The notes: generated by a model not told the origin, from the letters alone. DNA of 64,000 nt from Anaerolineales bacterium (GCA_015075185.1 JABTUW010000004.1:310001-374000); one strand, 5' to 3'. Positions 51,747 through 61,033 are shown, counted from the first letter of the stretch. Numbers and translations are program-made.

Positions 51747-52517
51747 TTGGGCAAAGAACACCGCCTGGCGGAACGTAGACAAAATATCCTGGCCGCTCTC
51801 GAAGAGGCCGGTGAACTCTCCGTGGAAGATATGAGCGTTCGCTTCGATGTGTCGGAAGTGACGATTCGCCAGGATTTGCAGGCTTTGAGCAATCAAGGCT
51901 TGCTGCTGCGCACGCGAGGCCGGGCTTTTGCGGCCAATGTAATGCCTGAATTTTCCTTTGACGTGCGCCAGCAGCAGCAGGCTGCCCAAAAGCAGCGTAT
52001 CGGCCAAGCGGCGGCGGCGTTAGTGACGCATGGCGATACAATCTTCCTCGACGCCAGCACCACTGCCCAGGCCATGATTCCTTACCTCAAATCTTTATCC
52101 GAATTGACCGTTATCACCAATAGCCTCAAAGCAGCGCTGAGTTTTCTTGACTCGCCGCAGATTCACGTAATTTTGCCAGGAGGTCACCTGAGGCGCGAGT
52201 CCATTTCGGTGGTTGGCCAACCACCGGATAATTCCCTGGAAGGCATCAACGTCCAGCTTGGTTTTTTTGGCGCGCGTGGAGTTACTCCCGGCGAAGGTCT
52301 GACCGATGTCAACCTGAGTGAAGTGACGATGAAACGAGCTATGGTTGAATGCTGCCGCCGGGTAGTTGGGGTCATTGATGCCCGTAAATGGGGCAATGTT
52401 GCAACAGCCACTTTCGCTGCGGCGGAGCAAATCCACCTGCTTATTACCGACTCCGATGCGCCCATAGCGATGGTTAATGAAATGCGGCAGCGTGGGATTG
52501 AAGTCTTGCTCGTTTAA
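51747..52517 (+). CDS. DeoR-family transcriptional regulator
   Basis: The 256-residue protein has an N-terminal winged helix-turn-helix (LSVEDMSVRFDVSEVTIRQD) and a C-terminal sugar-phosphate-sensing domain (IFLDASTTAQAMIPYL, VTMKRAMVECCRRV). The start is TTG with AGAGGTGG upstream. It precedes the importer ATPase by 26 bases and is the natural regulator of the operon. RhaR of rhizobial rhamnose operons is of the same family and position. Its promoter is at 51654-51682. Confidence 0.92.
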   Translation: MGKEHRLAERRQNILAALEEAGELSVEDMSVRFDVSEVTIRQDLQALSNQGLLLRTRGRAFAANVMPEFSFDVRQQQQAAQKQRIGQAAAALVTHGDTIFLDASTTAQAMIPYLKSLSELTVITNSLKAALSFLDSPQIHVILPGGHLRRESISVVGQPPDNSLEGINVQLGFFGARGVTPGEGLTDVNLSEVTMKRAMVECCRRVVGVIDARKWGNVATATFAAAEQIHLLITDSDAPIAMVNEMRQRGIEVLLV

Positions 52518-52543
52518 TGATGTCAAAGGCGTAATAGATAACT

Positions 52544-54037
52544 ATGACCAACAACACCATCCTCGAAATGGAGCATATCAGCAAAAGTTTTGCCGGGGTC
52601 CATGCCCTGCGCGATGTTTCCTTTGACCTGCGGCCCGGCGAAGTACATGCCTTGCTGGGCGAGAACGGGGCCGGCAAGTCTACCCTGATCAAAGTTATCA
52701 CCGGCGTCCACCAGCCCGACGGCGGTGAAATCCGGCTTTATGGTCAACCAGTAGTCTTTCATAACCCTCTAGAGTCACGCCAGCACGGGATTGCAGCCAT
52801 TTATCAAGAGCCGAGTCTCTTCCCGGATTTGGATATTGCCGAGAATATTTTTGTGGGCCGCCAGCCGACTCGTGGGGCTGGCCAGATTGCCTGGGGCCGG
52901 ATGCACCAGGATGCCGCTGCTTTGCTTGACTCGCTGGGCGTGGAGCTTGAGCCAAAAACAAAGGCGCGCAACCTGAGTGTGGCCCAGCAACAGATGGTTG
53001 AGATTGCCCGCGCTCTCTCTGTTCATGCCAAGATTTTGATTATGGATGAGCCGACCTCTTCGCTGACCCTGGCCGAGGTAGACGACCTGTTTCGTATCGT
53101 TCGCCAACTGCGTGAGGCCGGCACGGCCATTGTCTTTATCTCTCACCGCCTGGAAGAACTTTTTCAACTGGCCGACCGGGTGACCGTCCTGCGCGACGGG
53201 GCCTATGTCGGCACCAAAACCATCGGCGAGGTCACAACCGACAGCCTGATTCAGATGATGGTGGGCCGTACCCTGGCCGACATGTTCCCCAAGCTCGATG
53301 TAGAGGCCGGCAAGGTCGTTCTGCAAGTCGAGGGGTTGAGCCGGGAAGGCTTGTTCCGCGATGTTTCTTTTGAACTGCGCCAGGGTGAGATATTGGGCAT
53401 GGCTGGCCTGGTCGGGGCCGGCCGCACCGACGTGGCCCGGGCTATCTTTGGGATAGACCCCGCTACCAGCGGCGTGATAAAAATTGATGGCCAGCCGGTC
53501 AAGATTACCAGCCCGGAACAGGCCATGCGTCTGGGGCTGGCTTATGTCCCTGAAGACCGGCAGCACCACGGCTTGATTCTGCCGCTGCCGATCTCGCAAA
53601 ATATCACCTTACCTATCCTGTCAGAATTTGCCCGGATGGGCTGGCTGAACGGTCAAGGTGAGCAGCAGACGGCCCGCCAGGCCGCGACTCAGATGGAGGT
53701 CAGGGCGGCCGGATTGTGGCAGAAAGCGCGGGAGCTGTCGGGGGGCAACCAGCAGAAGGTGGTGCTGGCCAAATGGCTGACCACCAAGCCGCGCATCTTC
53801 ATTTTGGACGAGCCAACCCGCGGGATTGATGTAGGAACCAAGGCAGCCGTGCATGGGCTGATGAGCCAACTGGCCGCCCAGGGGATGGCGATCATCATGA
53901 TTTCTTCCGAATTGCCGGAAGTCCTGGGCATGAGCGACCGTATTTTGGTGATGCGGGAAGGCCGCCTGACCGGTGAACTCAGCCGGGCTGAGGCCACCCA
54001 GGAGAAAGTGATGCTGGCCGCAACGATGGCCATGTAG
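52544..54037 (+). CDS. sugar ABC transporter ATPase (tandem domain, rhamnose/AI-2 type)
   Basis: The 497-residue protein has two nucleotide-binding domains. The first has Walker A GENGAGKST, signature LSVAQQQ and Walker B ILIMDEPTSS. The second has GLVGAGRTD, LSGGNQQKVVLAKWL and IFILDEPTRGID. It is of the CUT2 group (RbsA/RhaT). It energises import by the permeases that follow, which start 33 bases downstream. Intact, unlike the frameshifted relative at 29534-31010. Confidence 0.95.
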   Translation: MTNNTILEMEHISKSFAGVHALRDVSFDLRPGEVHALLGENGAGKSTLIKVITGVHQPDGGEIRLYGQPVVFHNPLESRQHGIAAIYQEPSLFPDLDIAENIFVGRQPTRGAGQIAWGRMHQDAAALLDSLGVELEPKTKARNLSVAQQQMVEIARALSVHAKILIMDEPTSSLTLAEVDDLFRIVRQLREAGTAIVFISHRLEELFQLADRVTVLRDGAYVGTKTIGEVTTDSLIQMMVGRTLADMFPKLDVEAGKVVLQVEGLSREGLFRDVSFELRQGEILGMAGLVGAGRTDVARAIFGIDPATSGVIKIDGQPVKITSPEQAMRLGLAYVPEDRQHHGLILPLPISQNITLPILSEFARMGWLNGQGEQQTARQAATQMEVRAAGLWQKARELSGGNQQKVVLAKWLTTKPRIFILDEPTRGIDVGTKAAVHGLMSQLAAQGMAIIMISSELPEVLGMSDRILVMREGRLTGELSRAEATQEKVMLAATMAM

Positions 54038-54070
54038 CTTGCCAAATATCATAGAGAAGGAAATCTGGTT

Positions 54071-55087
54071 GTGACCATAAAAGCGGTAGAAGCCCCTAAA
54101 CAAAATGTATTATTTACGTTAGCTACCCTGCGTGAAACCGGGATTATTGTTTTTATTATTCTGCTGGTTATTCTGGTTAGCCTGCGTAGCGGCTCGGCTT
54201 TTCTAAGTCTGGAGAACTTTCGCGATATTTTGCTGAATATCTCGATCCTGGCGATTGTAGCCCTGGGCCAAACTATGGTCATTATCACGCGGGGCATTGA
54301 CCTCTCGGTGAGTTCGATGATTGGGCTGGTAGCGATGATGGTCGCCTTTGTGATTAAGGCCAATCCCGAACTTTCGCCGGTTTTGGCGCTGCTGCTGGGT
54401 ATGGCCCTGGGCTGTGTGCTGGGCAGTTTCAATGGTTTGGTGATTACAGTCGGCAAAGTGCCGCCGATTATTGCCACGTTAGGCACGCTGAGCATCTATC
54501 GCGGAGCTGTTTTTCTTTATAGCGAAGGCACCTGGATCAATGCCTTTGAGCTGCCACAGAGCATTAAGGTGCTGGCTAAAGGTACCCCCTTGGGGCTGCC
54601 CAATCTGGTCATCTTTGCCCTGATTGTGGCGGTCATTATCTACTATTTTCTCAATTACACCCGGATGGGGCGGGATATTTATACCGTCGGCAGCAATCCT
54701 GCTGCGGCCGAAGTAGCCGGTATCCGGGTGCAACGGATCATCTTTAGCGTTTATTTAATATGCGGCCTCCTGTGCGGTTTGGCTGGCGTGTTATGGGTCT
54801 CACGTTTTGAATCGGCCCAGACGAATACCGCCCTGGGCTTTGAATTACAAACCGTGGCGGCCTCGGTGGTGGGTGGAGTCAATATTTTTGGCGGCAGTGG
54901 GACAGTCACCGGGGTGCTCTTAGGAGCTTTCCTGCTGGGAATCATCAACAATGCCTTAACCCTGGTGCGGATTTCACCCTTCTGGCAGTTGGCGGCCCAG
55001 GGCCTGTTGATTTTGCTGGCTGTTGTGGTTGACTCTTTGATTCTGCGCCGCTTACAGCGAACCCTGACGGTGAGGAAACTAGCATGA
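54071..55087 (+). CDS. sugar ABC transporter permease (RhaP-like)
   Basis: The 338-residue CUT2 permease has about ten membrane segments, the motif IITRGIDLSVSSMIG, and SVVGGVNIFGGSGT in the coupling region. It overlaps the next permease by four bases, so the two are cotranslated. The start is GTG or an ATG at codon 1; the given start is the best fit. It forms the channel with the next protein. Confidence 0.93.
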   Translation: MTIKAVEAPKQNVLFTLATLRETGIIVFIILLVILVSLRSGSAFLSLENFRDILLNISILAIVALGQTMVIITRGIDLSVSSMIGLVAMMVAFVIKANPELSPVLALLLGMALGCVLGSFNGLVITVGKVPPIIATLGTLSIYRGAVFLYSEGTWINAFELPQSIKVLAKGTPLGLPNLVIFALIVAVIIYYFLNYTRMGRDIYTVGSNPAAAEVAGIRVQRIIFSVYLICGLLCGLAGVLWVSRFESAQTNTALGFELQTVAASVVGGVNIFGGSGTVTGVLLGAFLLGIINNALTLVRISPFWQLAAQGLLILLAVVVDSLILRRLQRTLTVRKLA

Positions 55088-57123
55088 CGATGCCATCCGA
55101 ATCTAACGTATCGGTTACAACCGGGGCAGCCAAAGCCGAAGGAGTCTGGTCTACTCCGCCTCGCTCATTGGCCTCAATTTTTATGCGCTGGGAATGGTTC
55201 CTGGTCCTGTTGATCATCCTGACCAGTCTCATCAATACCCGGCTCTCTCCTTTTTTTCTAGAAGCTAACAACCTGTTTAGAACCGCCTCAGACTTTATGG
55301 AGTTGGGGTTGATGATGCTGCCCATGGCCTTTATTATCATCGCTACAGGCAGCGTTGACCTGGGTGTGGCTTCAAACCTGGGCATGTGTGCTTCATTTAT
55401 GGGCTGGCTGTTTAATAACGGCTGGAATATCTGGGCGGCCGCTGCAGCCGCCTTGGTGCTAGGGTCGCTGGCAGGGCTAGCCAATGGCTTGCTCATTACC
55501 CGGATTAAACTGCCGGTGCTGGTGGTGACCCTAGCGACTTACGCCCTTTACCGGGGTATTGCCTATGTCCTGCTCGGCGATGAAGCGGCGCGGGGCTATC
55601 CTGAGGCTTTCACCTATCTGGGGCAGGGCAAATTAGGCAATACGCCGGTTCCCTTCTCGATGCTGCTGTTTGGGGTGATGGCCCTTATTTTTGGCCTGGT
55701 CCTGCACAAAACCACCTTCGGGCGCATGTTGTACGCCATTGGCAGCAATGAAGAAGCATGCCGTTACTCCGGGGTAGCGGTTGACCGGATTAAGCTGGTT
55801 ATCTTTACCCTGTCCGGCTTCATGGCCGCCCTAGCCGGTATTGTGCTGGCGGCTCGTTTTGGCAGCACTCGTCCGGATATTGGGCTGGGCCTGGAATTGG
55901 ATGTCATCACTGCCACCGTCCTGGGTGGGGTGGACATTGCCGGCGGCACCGGCACGATGATTGGCGCCGTTTTGTCGCTGATCCTCATCGGCGTGCTGCG
56001 CTTTGGCATGAGCCTGGTCAACATCCAGGGCCAGGTGCAGGGCATCATTATCGGCCTGCTGCTCATTTTGGCGATCTTGCTGCCCCGTCTGGGCCGGTTG
56101 GTATCGGGCGGTGGCCTCAAATTGACTCGCAGTGCGATGGGGGGAGTCGTGGTGGTTGGCCTTGTCGCTGTCCTGTTTGGCAACTTTTTTGCCTGGTCCC
56201 GGAACCTGGTACTGGTGACGCCGGAGCCGACGCCAAGACCGCCTACGGCCACGCCGCTGCCAGCCGTGGTTTTGAAACCAACGCCGACCCCGGTCAAACT
56301 GCCGCCCACCCCAACCCCACGTCCCAGCCCTACACCGACCTTAACGCCGACGCCCGCCCCAACAAACACTGCTGCGGCAGTACAGAAACAAGTTGAAGCA
56401 GCCACATCCATGCCGACCCCGACCCCAACCCCCACCGAACCGCCCAAACCGATTGAGGATATGATCGAAATTCCGGCTGGTCCCTTCACCTTGGGCGACG
56501 ACGCCGGGGAACCTAACGAAGGCCCAGCCCAGACAATTGATTTGCCGGCCTACCAGATTGATCATTTTGAAGTGACCAATGACGATTTTATGTTGTTTGT
56601 TAACGCTACGGGCTACCAAACCGAAGCCGAAAAGAAAGGAGCCAAGAAAACGTGGCGCAGCGACAGCGAGGGTAAGGGCAATCATCCGGTGGTCCGGGTC
56701 ACTTGGAATGATGCCCAGGCTTTCTGTGAATGGCTGGGCAAGCGGCTGCCCACTGAGCAAGAATGGGAGAAAGCGGCTCGTGGGGATCAGGGCAATCTTT
56801 TCCCCTGGGGAAACACTTTTGACGCTGGCAAGGCCAACTTGAAGGCCAGTGGCATTCGTGGGACTGTGGCAGTCGGCAGCTTTCCCGCCGGAACCAGCGC
56901 CTATGGAGTTGAGGATATGGCCGGGAATGTCTGGGAGTGGACGGCTGACCCTTATCAGCCTTACCCCAACAGCACCTATCAGGATAAATTTTACAGCGAC
57001 CAGCTTCGGGTGACGCGCGGCGGGGGTTGGTTTGACGAGGAGCCGCAGGTTCGCTCTGCTAACCGTTCGGCCGCAGCGCCCGACTCGGCCAACGATGATC
57101 TGGGTTTCCGCTGTGTGAGGTAG
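55084..57123 (+). CDS. sugar ABC permease fused to an extracytoplasmic FGE/SUMF1-fold domain
   Basis: The 679-residue protein has three parts. Residues 1-340 are a complete CUT2 permease (ATGSVDLGVASNLG; TVLGGVDIAGGTGT). An extra membrane helix follows at about 352-373 (VVVVGLVAVLFGNFFAW), then a Pro/Thr-rich linker at about 380-455. Residues 457-679 are an FGE-sulfatase domain (IPAGPFTLGDDAGEPNEGP, FEVTNDDFM, EDMAGNVWEWT, GFRCVR). The catalytic cysteine pair of formylglycine-generating enzymes is absent: the region reads GGGWFDEEPQVRSANRS. The extra helix would put the domain outside. This architecture is unusual. Confidence 0.9.
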   Translation: MTMPSESNVSVTTGAAKAEGVWSTPPRSLASIFMRWEWFLVLLIILTSLINTRLSPFFLEANNLFRTASDFMELGLMMLPMAFIIIATGSVDLGVASNLGMCASFMGWLFNNGWNIWAAAAAALVLGSLAGLANGLLITRIKLPVLVVTLATYALYRGIAYVLLGDEAARGYPEAFTYLGQGKLGNTPVPFSMLLFGVMALIFGLVLHKTTFGRMLYAIGSNEEACRYSGVAVDRIKLVIFTLSGFMAALAGIVLAARFGSTRPDIGLGLELDVITATVLGGVDIAGGTGTMIGAVLSLILIGVLRFGMSLVNIQGQVQGIIIGLLLILAILLPRLGRLVSGGGLKLTRSAMGGVVVVGLVAVLFGNFFAWSRNLVLVTPEPTPRPPTATPLPAVVLKPTPTPVKLPPTPTPRPSPTPTLTPTPAPTNTAAAVQKQVEAATSMPTPTPTPTEPPKPIEDMIEIPAGPFTLGDDAGEPNEGPAQTIDLPAYQIDHFEVTNDDFMLFVNATGYQTEAEKKGAKKTWRSDSEGKGNHPVVRVTWNDAQAFCEWLGKRLPTEQEWEKAARGDQGNLFPWGNTFDAGKANLKASGIRGTVAVGSFPAGTSAYGVEDMAGNVWEWTADPYQPYPNSTYQDKFYSDQLRVTRGGGWFDEEPQVRSANRSAAAPDSANDDLGFRCVR

Positions 57124-57292
57124 TATCATTGCTGACGACCGGCTGCCGACTGGGCCGGCGATCTATAAAAGTCTGAAACAAGGAGGATTGCCTATTGCTA
57201 AGGAGCGTCTATGCAAAAATCAAAATACCCAAAGGGCGCAATGCCCAAAATCTAAAATCCAAAATCCAGAATGAAATTGAGGAGAATCTAAA

Positions 57293-58567
57293 ATGCTTAA
57301 AAGTTTAACCAAAGTAATGGCCATTGTCCTCTTGCTGGCTTTGTTGGTTCCCTCGGCAACCGCCGTGCTGGCCCAAGAAGCCGTGGCTTGTGACCAGGAT
57401 TACAGTGTTCAGGCCGATGACTGGCTGAGCAAGCTGGCCGATAAGTTCTATGGCGACGTACTGGCCTACCCGGCCATCTTCGACGCCACCAATGCTGCCG
57501 CCAAGAGTGACAGCAGCTACGCGACGATTGCCAATGCCGACCTGATCGAACCCGGCTGGAAGCTCTGCATTCCCAGCGCGGACGATGCTCAAGCGATGAT
57601 GGGCGGCGCAGCTCCTGCCGAAGCTCCGGCAGCGGCCCCGGCGGCTGGTGGTGGCAAGAGCTATGTTTTGGTTCCCAAAAACCTGGGCAACCCCTATTTT
57701 GACGCAGCCAATGTTGGCGCTCAGGCCGCTGCTGCGGAATTGGGTGTAACCGTGACCTATCAAGGGTCCGCTACCGCTGATGCTACCGAGGAGATTCAAT
57801 TACTCAACTCGCTGATTGCTCAAAAAGTGGATGGCCTGGCTGTTTCGGCTAATGATTCCGATGCGTTAGTGCCGGTCGGTAAATCGGCCATTGAAGCGGG
57901 TATCCCTGTGGTTAGCTGGGATGCGGCGATTGCTCCCGGTGGCCGGACCGTTCACATCAACCAAGCTACTGCCGAAGGCATTGGCCGTGGTCAGATTGAG
58001 TTAGTCTCCAAGCTCATTGACGGCGCAGGCGAAATTGCTATCCTCAGTGCTACCTCCACCGCGCCCAACCAAAATGAGTGGATCAAGTGGATGAATGACG
58101 AGTTGACCAAGCCTGAATATGCCGATATTAAATTGGTCGCCACGGTCTATGGTGATGACGACGATGAGAAGAGCTATAATGAAGCCCTGGGCCTAATGAA
58201 GACCTATCCTGACCTGAAGGCTATTATCGCCCCGACGACCGTCGGTATCGCTGCTTCAGCTCGTGCGGTTCAGGATCAAGGCATGGTTGGCAAAGTTGCG
58301 GTTACTGGTTTGGGATTGCCCAGCCAGATGCGTGAATATGTCAAGAGCGGCGCTTGTCCGGCTTTCGCCCTGTGGAATCCGGAAGACCTGGGCTATCTGG
58401 CCATCTACACCTTGAATGCAATTGCGAGTGGCCAGATCGAAGGCAAGCCTGGCGACACCTTTGATGCCGGCAAGTTAGGCTCGTATACCATTGACGAAAA
58501 CGGCGAAGTCTTACTTGGGCCGCCTTTCGTCTTTGATCCTAGCAACATTGACAATTTCCAATTCTAA
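57293..58567 (+). CDS. LysM-containing sugar substrate-binding protein (RhaS/LsrB-like)
   Basis: The 424-residue protein has a signal peptide (hydrophobic to about residue 24, cleavage near AVLAQ). Residues 36-94 look like a LysM peptidoglycan-binding domain (YSVQADDWLSKLADKFYGD to IEPGWKLCIPS), with an Ala/Pro-rich linker to about 120. From 122 a PBP type I domain follows (YVLVPKNLGNPYFDAANVG, VTGLGLPSQMREYVKSG, FALWNPEDLGYLA), resembling rhamnose and autoinducer-2 receptors. LysM would tie the receptor to the cell wall. It lies in the operon after the permeases, 169 bases downstream. Confidence 0.9.
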   Translation: MLKSLTKVMAIVLLLALLVPSATAVLAQEAVACDQDYSVQADDWLSKLADKFYGDVLAYPAIFDATNAAAKSDSSYATIANADLIEPGWKLCIPSADDAQAMMGGAAPAEAPAAAPAAGGGKSYVLVPKNLGNPYFDAANVGAQAAAAELGVTVTYQGSATADATEEIQLLNSLIAQKVDGLAVSANDSDALVPVGKSAIEAGIPVVSWDAAIAPGGRTVHINQATAEGIGRGQIELVSKLIDGAGEIAILSATSTAPNQNEWIKWMNDELTKPEYADIKLVATVYGDDDDEKSYNEALGLMKTYPDLKAIIAPTTVGIAASARAVQDQGMVGKVAVTGLGLPSQMREYVKSGACPAFALWNPEDLGYLAIYTLNAIASGQIEGKPGDTFDAGKLGSYTIDENGEVLLGPPFVFDPSNIDNFQF

Positions 58568-58585
58568 ATCTTCGATCTAAGACGC

Positions 58586-58618
58586 GGTGTGGCGTACAAT
58601 TCATCTGTGCGCCACACC
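58586..58618 (+). terminator. hairpin after the binding-protein gene
   Basis: GGTGTGGCG (58586-58594) and CGCCACACC (58610-58618) form a perfect 9-bp stem. The following T-run is weak, so this may protect the mRNA or partly terminate before the aldolase gene. Confidence 0.6.
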
Positions 58619-58666
58619 CTCTTATAAACAAAAATAATTAGCTGCATTTACAATTGACCACTAAAA

Positions 58667-59428
58667 ATGACAAATGAACTACTCACCCAGCTTATTACCC
58701 TGTCCAATAACCTCGGTGACCCTGTCAACGATTATGTGATTTTAGGGGAGGGTAATACCTCCGTTAAGGTTGATGATGAAACTTTTTGGGTCAAAGCCAG
58801 CGGGACGGAATTGCGCACCGTTGGCCCCGAAGGGTTTGTCCAGGTTTATTTTGAACCAATTTTGGCCCTGCTGCACGGCTCTGATCTGAGCGATGAGGCG
58901 GTCAAACAGACCCTCGTGGCCGCTAAGGTAGACCCGCAGGCCAAAGGCCATCCCTCGGTTGAAACTGCCCTGCACGCCATGTGTCTCAAGTTGGCCGGAG
59001 TCAACTTTGTAGGCCACACGCACCCCTCGGCGATCAATATGATCACCTGTTCTACCGCTTTTGAAACGGCCTTGAGTGGCCGCCTTTTCCCGGACGAAAT
59101 TGTGCTGTGTGGCCCGGCTCCGGTGCTGATTCCCTACGTTGATCCCGGCCTGCCTCTGGCCCGTGAGGTTTATCACCGGATCAAAACTTATATTGATACC
59201 CATGGTGAGCGGCCCAGAACCATCTACATGCAGAATCACGGTTTTATTGCCCTGGCTTCCACCGCCCAGCAGGTTGAAAATATCACGGCCATGGCGGTCA
59301 AAGCGGCCCGTATTTTGGTCGGCGCTTATGCGCTCGGTGGCCCCTGTTTTATGACTCCCCAGGCCGTTGCCCGGATTCACACCCGCCCCGATGAACATTA
59401 CCGGCAGTGGGTTATTGGGAAAGGATGA
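58667..59428 (+). CDS. class II aldolase (fuculose/rhamnulose-phosphate aldolase-like)
   Basis: The 253-residue protein has the zinc ligands His117 and His119 (GHTHP) and His191 (MQNHGF), with the catalytic Glu99 in SVETALH, as in L-fuculose-1-phosphate aldolase. It splits a ketose-1-phosphate into DHAP and an aldehyde in the cytoplasm. It follows the rhamnose-type importer, so a deoxysugar or pentulose phosphate is likely. It could also serve the methylthioribulose-1-phosphate route for the mtn genes at 26-29 kb, but nothing in the sequence ties them. Confidence 0.9.
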   Translation: MTNELLTQLITLSNNLGDPVNDYVILGEGNTSVKVDDETFWVKASGTELRTVGPEGFVQVYFEPILALLHGSDLSDEAVKQTLVAAKVDPQAKGHPSVETALHAMCLKLAGVNFVGHTHPSAINMITCSTAFETALSGRLFPDEIVLCGPAPVLIPYVDPGLPLAREVYHRIKTYIDTHGERPRTIYMQNHGFIALASTAQQVENITAMAVKAARILVGAYALGGPCFMTPQAVARIHTRPDEHYRQWVIGKG

Positions 59429-59538
59429 GGCGACGAGTCGAGGATGCGAGGACGCGAAAATATGACCAACCCTTTCGCCTTCTTGCCTCAGTGCCAAGCC
59501 TCCCCTTGGAACGATTCTTCACCTCATAATGATGGATA

Positions 59539-60870
59539 ATGCAGACGAATCAAAAAGTTACGGCCCTTGAAGCAAGCTTAAACGATTTCGATCCCACCAT
59601 CCGTGCGGAAGCCTTGCAAGCGTTGCTGGCTTTAGTTCAAGGGGGCCACATTGATCTCCCGCCCGCCGCCGACATGGCTAACATGCACTGCCACACCTTC
59701 TTCTCTTTCAACGGTTATGGTTATTCGCCCACCGGGCTGGCCTGGCTGGCCCGGCGGCGGGGCCTCAAACTGATCGGGATGGTTGATTTTGATGTGCTGG
59801 ATGCGGTGGATGAGTTTCTGGCCGCTTGTGACGTGGTTGGGGTAAAGGGCAGCGCGGGGATTGAGACGCGCGTCTTTATTCCCGAATTTGCCACCCGTGA
59901 AATTAACTCCCCCGGTGAGCCGGGTGTCTGTTATCATATGGGCATTGGCTTTACTTCCAGCCAGGCCCCGGCTGACGTCGCCCCTATCCTGGCCGATATG
60001 CGCCGCCGGGCGATGGAGCGTAACCGCGATATGCTGGCTCGCATCAATACCTATTTAGCGCCGGTGGCGGTTGATTATGAGCGAGATGTCTTACCCTTGA
60101 CTCCCCAGGGTAACGCCACCGAGCGGCATATGCTGCAAGCTTATGTCCAGGCCGCCGAGCGTCTGGCTTCAGACCCCGTGGCTTTTTGGAGTGATAAGTT
60201 AGGCCAAGAGCCGGCACAGATTGCGGCCCTTATCGGCAACGGGCCCAAGTTCCAAAACCTGGTGCGGGCCAAGTTGATGAAAAAAGGCGGGGTTGGCTAT
60301 GTCCAGCCCGGCCCGGATACTTTCCCAACCGTCGAGGAATTTCATCACTTCATTGTTGCCTGCGGCGCGCTGCCCTGCGCGGCCTGGCTGGATGGCCTAT
60401 CGGCGGGTGAGCAAGACATGGAGGAACTGCTGGAGCTTTTGATTGGTAGGGGAGTGGTGGCTCTGAATATTGTGCCTGACCGCAACTGGAACATCGCCGA
60501 CCCTGACCAAAAACGGCTGAAAGTGCAAAAGCTCTACAAGGTCGTCGAACTGGCCCAGAAGCTGGATTTGCCGCTTAATGTGGGAACCGAGATGAATGCC
60601 TACGGTCAAAAGCTGGTGGATGACTTCGATGCGCCGGAGTTGGCTCCGGTCCGCACAGCCTTTATGGATGGGGCCTATTTTATTTACGGCCATACGGTGG
60701 CCCAGCGGGTGCTGGGGCTGGGTTATCAAAGTGACTGGGCCAAGACCCACCTGCCCGGCCGCCGCGAGCGGAACGCCTTTTATACCGAATTGGGCCGGAA
60801 AGTCGAGCCGGGAATGCCAGATCAGGCTCGGCTGAAGCAAATAATCAGCGCATTGAACGTTGAAAGTTAG
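59539..60870 (+). CDS. PHP-like metal-dependent hydrolase, unknown role
   Basis: The 443-residue protein has an N-terminal PHP-like motif with His50/His52 in MHCHTFFSFNGYG and an Asp in MVDFDVLDA, where PHP phosphoesterases bind metals. The middle and C-terminal parts (GNGPKFQNL; LPLNVGTEMNAYGQKL; YGHTVAQRVLG) match no family I can name, so this is a conserved but uncharacterised protein. It lies between the aldolase and the large alcohol dehydrogenase in the sugar operon and presumably removes a phosphate or isomerises an intermediate. A repeat palindrome follows. Confidence 0.7.
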   Translation: MQTNQKVTALEASLNDFDPTIRAEALQALLALVQGGHIDLPPAADMANMHCHTFFSFNGYGYSPTGLAWLARRRGLKLIGMVDFDVLDAVDEFLAACDVVGVKGSAGIETRVFIPEFATREINSPGEPGVCYHMGIGFTSSQAPADVAPILADMRRRAMERNRDMLARINTYLAPVAVDYERDVLPLTPQGNATERHMLQAYVQAAERLASDPVAFWSDKLGQEPAQIAALIGNGPKFQNLVRAKLMKKGGVGYVQPGPDTFPTVEEFHHFIVACGALPCAAWLDGLSAGEQDMEELLELLIGRGVVALNIVPDRNWNIADPDQKRLKVQKLYKVVELAQKLDLPLNVGTEMNAYGQKLVDDFDAPELAPVRTAFMDGAYFIYGHTVAQRVLGLGYQSDWAKTHLPGRRERNAFYTELGRKVEPGMPDQARLKQIISALNVES

Positions 60871-60891
60871 GACTGTGGATTAAATAACTTA

Positions 60892-60932
60892 CCCCATCTC
60901 GTTCCCAAACTCAGTTTGGGAACGAGATGGGG
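60892..60932. repeat. perfect palindrome with 20-bp arms
   Basis: CCCCATCTCGTTCCCAAACT (60892-60911) pairs perfectly with its reverse complement (60913-60932) around one central base. It lies between the PHP-like gene and the large dehydrogenase gene and is the longest palindrome in the window. Confidence 0.88.
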
Positions 60933-61033
60933 AGTAGATTATTTAGGTCGTGTTCCTTAGTCATGGACTCCAGAATTCAAAGGGGGAATTTAATCAGTGA
61001 AAGGTTTTAGCTGACCGAACTGCAAAGGATTGA

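Noticed and set aside
52775..53599. A 274-residue minus-strand open frame within the ABC ATPase gene
   Set aside because: The plus strand has intact Walker and signature motifs; the minus frame matches no family.
55084..57123. Treating the permease-linked SUMF1 domain as an active sulfatase-modifying enzyme
   Set aside because: The catalytic cysteine pair is missing (GGGWFDEEPQVRSANRS) and no sulfatase is in the window.
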